7,571 nt of DNA. It comes from Bacillota bacterium (GTDB taxonomy: Bacteria; Bacillota; UBA4882; JAAYXC01). The notes beneath the pieces are model-generated. The model searched no databases. It was not told where the DNA came from and saw only the letters and a list, made by a program, of their open reading frames with translations. This document shows positions 1 through 6,743 of the stretch, piece after piece (the first letter of the stretch is position 1; every line of letters starts with the position of its first letter). The stretch covers positions 1 through 7,571 of the forward strand of contig JAAYXC010000437.1 of assembly GCA_012516115.1 (NCBI GenBank), written 5' to 3'. The position numbers and the translations under genes were made by a program.

Positions 1-63
1 GGTGGGGGCTTTAGCGGTGGCGGAGGCGGCTTCGGCGGCGGCGGCGCCAGTGGGAGATGGTGA
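1..63 (+). CDS. C-terminal tail of a glycine-rich TPM-domain (YgcG-like) protein, 5' end outside window
   Basis: The first 20 codons read GGGFSGGGGGFGGGGASGRW and then stop at TGA 61-63. A Gly/Ser/Phe-rich tail ending in SGRW or SGSW is typical of YgcG-like proteins, which have a signal peptide, a TPM domain, a membrane segment and a low-complexity glycine tail. The next gene also encodes a TPM domain, which supports this. In many bacteria such pairs sit behind lemA, but nothing upstream can be seen here. The function of YgcG-like proteins is poorly known; an envelope role is usually assumed. Only the tail is visible, so the TPM domain itself is inferred. Confidence 0.7.
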   Translation, partial: GGGFSGGGGGFGGGGASGRW

Positions 64-65
64 AG

Positions 66-527
66 ATGAAGATCAGGCGGCCGAGAAGGGCCCATCCACA
101 TCATTTCTTTTCACGGGAGGAAAAGAGGCGCATCGTGGAGGCCATCGCGGCGGCCGAGGGCAAGACCTCGGGTGAGATCCGGGTCCACGTGGAGAGCAGT
201 TGCGGTGGTGACCCCCTGGCCCGCGCCCGGCAGGTCTTCACCGCGCTGGGTATGGATCGTACCGCCGCGCGCAACGGCGTCTTGATCTATCTGGCCGTCC
301 GTGACCGGTGTTTTGCCGTCATCGGTGACGAAGGGATCGACCGGGTGGTGCCGGCGGGTTTTTGGGAAGAGACCAAAGACGTCATGGAGGGTTACTTCCG
401 CGAAGGACGTTTCGTGGAAGGCATCCTTCACGGCATCGCCTCGGCCGGCGCGCACCTCGCCGCCTACTTCCCGCGAAGGCCGGATGATGTAAACGAACTC
501 CCCGACGCGCCGTCAGAAGGGGAATAA
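66..527 (+). CDS. TPM-domain protein (second, soluble paralogue)
   Basis: About 153 residues. The N-terminal part carries the TPM-domain hallmark F-[ST]-x-E-E-K-x-R-I, an alanine-rich helix, then KTSGEIRVHVE; the middle has the strand RNGVLIYLAVRDRCFAVIGDEGID; the end has YFPRRPDDVNELPD, a closing motif seen in short TPM proteins found next to YgcG-like ones. I see no signal peptide or membrane segment, so it is probably cytoplasmic. Start choice: an ATG at 57 overlaps the preceding gene by 7 bases, but the GGAG at 53-56 lies directly against it. The in-frame ATG at 66 has that GGAG nine bases upstream and is preferred, placing the start 2 bases after the preceding stop. The biochemical role is not established; the TPM fold (TLP18.3/Psb32/MOLO-1) is linked to acid phosphatase activity in plants and to membrane protein quality control. 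Domain call firm, function open. Confidence 0.85.
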   Translation: MKIRRPRRAHPHHFFSREEKRRIVEAIAAAEGKTSGEIRVHVESSCGGDPLARARQVFTALGMDRTAARNGVLIYLAVRDRCFAVIGDEGIDRVVPAGFWEETKDVMEGYFREGRFVEGILHGIASAGAHLAAYFPRRPDDVNELPDAPSEGE

Positions 528-546
528 GAGAAGGAGGCGACTCCCC

Positions 547-1197
547 ATGACCGGGAAAAGGTCGACCGGCCGGGTGGCGGCGGTCTTTTTCCTCCTGTGT
601 CTTCTCCTGGCCGGTTGTCGCCGGGCGGAGTTCGCCGGCATCCACCGGGTGGCGGTCTTGACCCCGGACAACCGCACCTCGTCTCAGGAATTGGGGATCG
701 AGATCAAACATGAGCTCCTCCGGGTATTACCATCCCGCCTGGCGGCCGAGGTCATCGACGGGGCCGCGGTGGAGGCGGAGTTACCGGCCGGGGAGTATGC
801 GGCAGGTTTGCAGATCCCCGGGGTGGCGGTGGACCTGGGCGCCCGTTACGGCGTCGACGCCTTTCTGGTGGGCACGGTGACCGATTACCGCGAGGAAGCG
901 GAAGAGCACTTTTCGTTGGAAGCGGGTACCGGGGAAAGGATGAAGGCCGAGATCCGGGTGGACCTCCGGGTTACGCTGGGGTTTAACCTTACCCTGGTGA
1001 GGGCGGCCGACGGCGCCGTGGTTTTTTCCCGTTATGCCTGGGGTTCCGCCGTCCACCCCCTTTCTTTGGGCCTGATACCTCCGTCCATTTCTCTGACCGT
1101 ATCGGCGGAGCCCATCTATCCCCGCCTGCGGAAAGAGGCGATTCGAGACGCCTTGCAGGAGCTCCTCAAAGAGGTGGCCCGCTCTTCCGGGCGGTAG
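547..1197 (+). CDS. Secreted lipoprotein, possibly CsgG/LpoB/LptE-like
   Basis: 216 residues. The N-terminus is a lipoprotein signal: basic residues to R9, a hydrophobic stretch 10-21, and a lipobox L21-A22-G23-C24 with Cys24 as the likely lipidated residue. An AAGGAGG at 531-537 lies 9 bases before the ATG. After the signal, IHRVAVLTPDNRTSSQ is the opening strand and loop seen in small lipoproteins that build outer-membrane machinery (LptE, LpoB, CsgG, GNA1162 types); later VDAFLVGTVTDYREE and the amphipathic C-terminal helix fit a CsgG/LpoB-like alpha/beta fold. I cannot assign a specific family. It follows the TPM gene by 19 bases and is probably co-transcribed. Its 3' end overlaps the convergent transporter gene by 32 bases. 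Lipoprotein call is firm; a role in outer-membrane assembly is inference. Confidence 0.8.
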   Translation: MTGKRSTGRVAAVFFLLCLLLAGCRRAEFAGIHRVAVLTPDNRTSSQELGIEIKHELLRVLPSRLAAEVIDGAAVEAELPAGEYAAGLQIPGVAVDLGARYGVDAFLVGTVTDYREEAEEHFSLEAGTGERMKAEIRVDLRVTLGFNLTLVRAADGAVVFSRYAWGSAVHPLSLGLIPPSISLTVSAEPIYPRLRKEAIRDALQELLKEVARSSGR

Positions 1198-2119
1198 GGA
1201 CCGGGATCGGTCGCGAGAAGAGATAAAGTCCGACCGCGAGCAGGAACCCGGCCAACCATTGAAGAGCGGTCATCCGGTCGCCGAAGAGGAAATGGGAACC
1301 GATGGCGGTAAGGAAAGGTATGGCCAGGGTGATGTTGGCCGCCATCGCCATCCCCAAAAGCTGCATGGCCCGGTAATACCAGACCTGGGCCACCCCGATG
1401 CAGAGGACGCCCGAGACGAAAAGGGCCAGAAGCACGGTGGGGTTGGCCCAGAGGAGTCTTTCCGGATGCCCGTCGATGAGGGCCAAAAGAAAGAAGATTA
1501 AACTGCCGGCAAAAAAGAGCAGCCCGGTAAAGGCCCGGGGCGCATAGCCATTATTGTTAAGGTACCGCTGGCCGTAGGCCGTGTAACAGCTCCATAAGAA
1601 GGCGGCCCCCAGAACGTAGAAGCCCCCCCGGCCCCAGGCCAGGCTTCCCGTTCCGCTCCGAAAGTAAACGACCCCGAAGACGCCGAGGCAGGCCAGGAAG
1701 GTGCCCAGGAGGAAGGTCGGCCTTTGCAGGTGCGGCCGTTCCGCGGGGAAGAAGAGGGCAGAAAGCAGAAGCGTCCATAGAACGGTGGAGCGGCTGACCA
1801 ACGAGGCGGTGGCGGGGAGGACGAGGTCGATTCCCAGGACGAGCGCCGTCTGGTAGGCGACGAGAAAGAAGAGGGCGGGCAGAAGACGGGGCCAGGCCCG
1901 TAGGATGGCCGCCAGTTCTTCTTGGCCTTTGGCCGAGGCGGAGGAGCTTACGAGGAGGACCAAGCCTCCGGCAAGGTAGCGCCCGGCGTTCTGGGTATGG
2001 GCGTCGATATGGCCTCGGGCGATGTAGTAGATGAAGAGAGGAGAAGCAGACCAGGCCAAGGCCGCGAGACCGGCCAGGAGGAGTCCTCGCCGCGCGGTTG
2101 TGCGTCGGTTGTCCGTCAT
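1166..2119 (-). CDS. DMT-superfamily (EamA) transporter
   Basis: 317 residues from the ATG at 2119. The protein is almost wholly hydrophobic with about ten membrane segments arranged as two EamA repeats (roughly residues 10-145 and 165-305), the standard layout and length of drug/metabolite transporters. Typical signatures are LAALAWSASPLFIYYIAR at the start of repeat 1, LVLPATASLVSRSTVLWTLLLSALF near its end, AAFLWSCYTAYGQRYL opening repeat 2, and GVAQVWYYRAMQLLGMAMAA followed by IPFLTAIGSHFLFGD in the last helices. The substrate cannot be read from sequence; members export amino acids, metabolites or drugs across the inner membrane. Start choice: a GTG at 2128 is in frame, but the Shine-Dalgarno-like AAAGGAA (2129-2135, minus strand) would abut it; it is spaced 9 bases from the ATG at 2119, which I prefer. 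It is a single gene, convergent with and overlapping the lipoprotein gene. Confidence 0.92.
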   Translation of the reverse strand: MTDNRRTTARRGLLLAGLAALAWSASPLFIYYIARGHIDAHTQNAGRYLAGGLVLLVSSSASAKGQEELAAILRAWPRLLPALFFLVAYQTALVLGIDLVLPATASLVSRSTVLWTLLLSALFFPAERPHLQRPTFLLGTFLACLGVFGVVYFRSGTGSLAWGRGGFYVLGAAFLWSCYTAYGQRYLNNNGYAPRAFTGLLFFAGSLIFFLLALIDGHPERLLWANPTVLLALFVSGVLCIGVAQVWYYRAMQLLGMAMAANITLAIPFLTAIGSHFLFGDRMTALQWLAGFLLAVGLYLFSRPIPVPTARKSGPPL

Positions 2120-2415
2120 CTGGCACACTTCCTTTGGTTGCTAAAGGCAGGCGAGCTAGGGTATTATTCGGCGGGCCGGGTCATTCTCCTCCCACGCCCT
2201 GCTCCGCCGGGGGTTACTCTATAACGCGGGTTCGCCACCGAGGTTGACGTCACTGGTTCGCATGTGGCCGCTTTAGGAAAAAGCCGAAGAGACCGAACTC
2301 CGCGACCTTCACGATCAGCTCGGAAAGAGCATGACCACCCTATGCGAAAAGCTTTTTTTGGACGTTTTGAACGGTAATTACGCCGGATGGGATCTCCGCG
2401 CCGAACTGCCAAGTA

Positions 2416-2426
2416 AGGGGTCCCCT
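2416..2426. repeat. Short perfect inverted repeat next to the alaS -35 box
   Basis: AGGGG-T-CCCCT is a perfect 11-base inverted repeat ending 3 bases before the -35 hexamer. Its position is right for an upstream operator or activator site, but it is short and GC-rich, so chance is possible. No known regulator is assigned. Confidence 0.3.
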
Positions 2427-2429
2427 CTG

Positions 2430-2459
2430 TTGACACTCCATCCGCGGCGAATCTATAAT
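2430..2459 (+). promoter_or_regulatory. Consensus housekeeping promoter of alaS
   Basis: TTGACA (2430-2435) and TATAAT (2454-2459) both match the sigma-70/SigA consensus at every position, with an 18-base spacer. Transcription should start near 2466, giving a 5' leader of about 75 bases before the alaS ATG at 2541. The -10 box stands out as an AT-rich patch in GC-rich surroundings. A fully consensus promoter fits a strongly expressed core translation gene. Confidence 0.85.
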
Positions 2460-2467
2460 GGAGCTAG

Positions 2468-2495
2468 TCCGCCCCGCGCGGCGGAGAAGGCGCGG
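2468..2495 (+). promoter_or_regulatory. GC-rich structured leader of alaS (hairpin with alternative pairing)
   Basis: TCCGCC (2468-2473) and GGCGGA (2480-2485) form a perfect 6-base-pair stem around the 6-base loop CCGCGC. That loop (2474-2479) is itself exactly complementary to GCGCGG at 2490-2495. The leader could therefore switch between two hairpins or form a compact pseudoknot, just after the predicted start of transcription. It ends about 32 bases before the Shine-Dalgarno. No U-tract follows at once, so a simple terminator is unlikely. A regulatory role is inference; low complexity of G and C makes chance pairing possible. Confidence 0.35.
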
Positions 2496-2540
2496 CGCGG
2501 TTCTTTTGAATTTTGGGAATCATGACCAGGAGGGTCGCCC

Positions 2541-5168
<2,628 letters not shown>

Positions 5169-5170
5169 AA

Positions 5171-5195
5171 ACCGGCGCAGTTAGTTGCAACCGGT
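5171..5195 (+). repeat. Inverted repeat just after alaS
   Basis: ACCGG (5171-5175) and CCGGT (5191-5195) form a perfect 5-base-pair stem, with GCA and TGC able to pair inside the 15-base intervening segment. It begins 2 bases after the alaS stop codon. No T-run follows, so it does not qualify as a standard intrinsic terminator; it may protect or punctuate the transcript, or be chance. Confidence 0.3.
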
Positions 5196-5240
5196 GGACG
5201 GAAGTCGAGGCCTGCGGGAGCCCACGAACTCACTCTCATA

Positions 5241-5268
5241 GCCTCCTTATTAAGGTTGGCGAGGAGGC
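5241..5268 (+). repeat. Inverted repeat in the alaS-CBS gap
   Basis: GCCTCC (5241-5246) pairs perfectly with GGAGGC (5263-5268) around a 16-base loop that itself holds CCTT-ATT-AAGG. The 5' arm can alternatively pair with GAGGC at 5207-5211, so two competing folds are possible. A 10-base palindrome TTCCATGGAA follows at 5293-5302. The gap (5169-5403) holds no gene that I can see. Whether this is a leader RNA of the CBS gene, an operator region or nothing is not decided by sequence alone. Confidence 0.3.
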
Positions 5269-5403
5269 AGCAGGGCAAAGGGCAAGGGAAGATTCCATGG
5301 AAGTTCGCAGCGTTAAACGCCGCTAAAAGAGGAATCGATCCGTGGTCCGCCGAATTTAATAATTACGAAATAGATTTCCGCAATACGAAAGGGAGGTTCC
5401 AGG

Positions 5404-5844
5404 ATGCAGGTGGGCGATCTCCTCCGTGAAAAAGGTCAAGAGGTCATCACCGTTCCCGCCACGGCCACGGCCTATGAGGCCATGGGCAAGCTGGTCGAGC
5501 ACCGGATCGGTTCGGTGGTCGTCGTGGACGAGACCGGCTTTCCGGTGGGTATCATCACCGAGCGAGACTTTCTGCGCTTGAGCTACGAACACGGCGAGAA
5601 GCTCCGCGGGATGAAGGTGGCCGAGATCATGACGCGGGACCTTCTGGTCGGCATCCCAACCGATACCCTGGAGTACGCCATGTCCATCATGACCACCAAC
5701 CGCCTCCGCCACCTCCCCATCGTCTCCGGCCGCGAGCTCGTCGGTATTATCTCCATCGGCGATGTGGTCAAGGCCCTCCTCAAGGAGACGGAAGCGACCA
5801 ACCGTTACCTCAAGGACTACATCTCCGGGAGCTACCCCGCGTAA
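5404..5844 (+). CDS. Tandem CBS-domain protein
   Basis: 146 residues made almost entirely of two CBS domains (about 8-60 and 74-130), a Bateman module. The first has AYEAMGKLVEHRIGSVVVVD followed by PVGIITERDFLR; a linker VAEIMTRDLLVG leads to the second, with EYAMSIMTTNRLRHLPIV and LVGIISIGDVVKALLKE. The C-terminal RYLKDYISGSYP is common in stand-alone CBS-pair proteins. Such modules usually bind adenosine nucleotides and act as energy sensors; partner and ligand are unknown here. No catalytic or membrane domain is fused to it. GGGAGG at 5391-5396 lies 7 bases before the ATG, supporting this start. It is a single-gene unit: a 235-base gap precedes it and two terminators follow. Confidence 0.93.
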   Translation: MQVGDLLREKGQEVITVPATATAYEAMGKLVEHRIGSVVVVDETGFPVGIITERDFLRLSYEHGEKLRGMKVAEIMTRDLLVGIPTDTLEYAMSIMTTNRLRHLPIVSGRELVGIISIGDVVKALLKETEATNRYLKDYISGSYPA

Positions 5845-5848
5845 ACCC

Positions 5849-5877
5849 GCCGCCTTTCCGGGCGGCCTTTCTTTTTT
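5849..5877 (+). terminator. Intrinsic terminator of the CBS gene
   Basis: GCCGCC (5849-5854) pairs with GGCGGC (5861-5866) around the loop TTTCCG, followed by CTTTCTTTTTT. It starts 4 bases after the CBS stop codon. This is a classic Rho-independent terminator on the plus strand; there is no T-run for the minus strand. Confidence 0.9.
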
Positions 5878-5888
5878 GGGGGGCGGAC

Positions 5889-5916
5889 CGGCGGGTTGAC
5901 ACCCGCCGTTATTTTT
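5889..5916 (+). terminator. Second intrinsic terminator, tandem to the first
   Basis: CGGCGGGT (5889-5896) pairs perfectly with ACCCGCCG (5901-5908) around the loop TGAC, followed by TTATTTTT. The 8-base-pair stem is stronger than that of the first terminator. It reads on the plus strand and reaches the stop codon of the minus-strand CPBP relic, whose transcripts lack a U-tract in this orientation. Confidence 0.8.
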
Positions 5917-6405
5917 AAGCCCCGAAACGGTAATACCCCCACGAGAGGAAGATGGCCACGTAGTTAATGGCCGCATGGAAGATCATCGGCGGGAAGAGGA
6001 TGCCGGACCGCGAGAGCAGGAAGATGGCGATGAGGTTCCAGACCAGGTTGAACCAGGCGGCTGAAAAAGAGGGATCGAACGGCAGATGATAGACGATGTT
6101 AAGGGCCGACGAGACAAGGACGGCGGGGATGACCCACCCCCGCCCCAAGGCCTTGACGCTTTGGAAGACCGCGCCCCGGTAGGCGAGGTTAGACCGATGA
6201 CCGAGGTCAGGGGATATTTGACCGTCTCCACCACAGAAGCACCAAGGGGAGTGGATATCCCAGCGGTGGAAGGGGTGCCGGCCATGCCGCCGCCCCGCAG
6301 CCCCGGCAGGAGGCCGGTTAAGAGGAGGTGGGTGGGGATGGCGAAGGCGAAGCCGAGGATGGCCCCGAGCGGGGCGACGAAATACCAGCACCTCCGGCGC
6401 GCCTT
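5915..6405 (-). pseudogene. Decayed CPBP-family (CAAX protease-like) membrane protein
   Basis: CPBP proteins are membrane metalloproteases with motifs EExxxR, FxxxH and HxxxN/D. The 3' part (about 6193 to 5915) reads LAYRGAVFQSVKALGRGW, SSALNIVYHLP, then NLIAIFLLSRSGILFPPM and HAAIN, the typical end of the family. The 5' half of the same open frame (from a GTG at 6391) is proline/arginine-rich and unlike any protein. The family-like N-terminal half lies in another frame: WYFVAPLGAILGFAFAIPTH and LLLTGLLPGLRGG, on to ETVKYPLTSVIGL, ending near 6195. So at least one frameshift splits the gene. The EE of motif 1 is also gone: codons at 6193-6188 give Ser-Asn before LAYR. In the WYF frame a TAG at 6408-6406 sits just upstream with no start codon between. 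HxxxN survives. Best read as a pseudogene; sequencing error could explain the frameshift but not the lost glutamates unless the local sequence is also wrong. Confidence 0.7.
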
Positions 6406-6413
6406 CTATAAGG

Positions 6414-6683
6414 ATGAGGGCGGAGGTTCAAATTCTGGTCACGGATGTCGCTATTGGAGGGCCTGCCGATAAGGCCGGACTGCAGCCGCCGGATGTGATG
6501 ACCGAAGTTAACGGGATCAAAATCTCAAAAAATCAAAAATAAGTCTCATTTCAATGTTAATCGGCGAGATGGCTTCGGCCACGAGGGTCGCCCTTACCGC
6601 GACGGGAAAAACTCCTGGCGGAAGAGGGAAAGAAGAAAGAATTTATCTGGAAAACGGAAACGATGGAGATAACGGTGAAGTAA
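6414..6683 (+). pseudogene. Degraded PDZ-domain fragment
   Basis: A 42-codon open frame (ATG 6414 to TAA 6540-6542) reads ILVTDVAIGGPADKAGLQ, then PPDVMTEVNGIKI, which is the core of an HtrA/S1C-type PDZ domain; the usual GD of the carboxylate loop is PD here. The rest of the domain appears to go on in other frames: LISMLIGEMASATRVALT (frame of 6554), RDGK near 6598-6609, and EEGKKKEFIWKTETMEITVK ending at TAA 6681-6683. The first frame change falls in an A-rich run (about 6520-6540). No protease or membrane domain precedes it; upstream lies the 5' end of the CPBP relic on the other strand. I read it as the truncated, frameshifted C-terminal end of a PDZ protein. The first 30 codons are a secure match; the later joins are inference. 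Confidence 0.6.
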
Positions 6684-6743
6684 TTTTTGCGTCCTATAAA
6701 GAGGGCGGCATCAACTACCATTTACCCGATGGGGCAAGGGCTC

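Larger units (their letters stand above)
2120..2540. other. Intergenic region between transporter and alaS
   Basis: About 420 bases separate the divergently transcribed transporter and alaS genes. The right third holds the alaS promoter, an inverted repeat and a structured leader, annotated separately. The left part (about 2140-2410) is mixed-composition DNA. I see an 8-base palindrome TGACGTCA at 2245-2252, a small hairpin around GCTCGGAAAGAGC, and a T-run after GCGAAAAGC near 2350, none in a convincing arrangement. No T-box leader is present: neither the AGGGTGG-type core nor room for one exists between the likely start site and the alaS ATG. A 64-codon open frame at 2331-2525 spans the promoter and is not a credible gene. 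A promoter for the transporter should lie here on the minus strand, but I found only weak matches. Confidence 0.6.

Noticed and set aside
1..50. Glycine-codon repeat as a possible DNA repeat element.
   Set aside because: It is explained by the coding of a Gly-rich protein tail that ends in frame at 61-63.
2300..2360. tRNA-like piece: GCTCGGAAAGAGC resembles a D-arm.
   Set aside because: The loop is too short for a D-loop, and no anticodon or T-arm with the TTCRA motif follows at the right distance.
2164..2436. A 90-codon minus-strand open frame in the transporter-alaS gap.
   Set aside because: Arginine/proline-rich shadow composition, no motif, and it overlaps both the inverted repeat and the -35 box of alaS.
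2331..2525. A 64-codon open frame upstream of alaS.
   Set aside because: It runs through the consensus promoter and leader, has no good Shine-Dalgarno and no recognisable motif; its second half is arginine/alanine-rich as expected from GC-rich noise.
5328..5355. Sigma-H-like promoter before the CBS gene (AGGAAT, then GCCGAAT after about 12 bases).
   Set aside because: The match is fair, but this sigma factor is known from Firmicutes and the window gives no support for that phylum; chance match is likely.
6086..6472. A 128-codon plus-strand open frame over the CPBP relic.
   Set aside because: No motif or ribosome-binding site; the CPBP and PDZ similarities lie in other frames.
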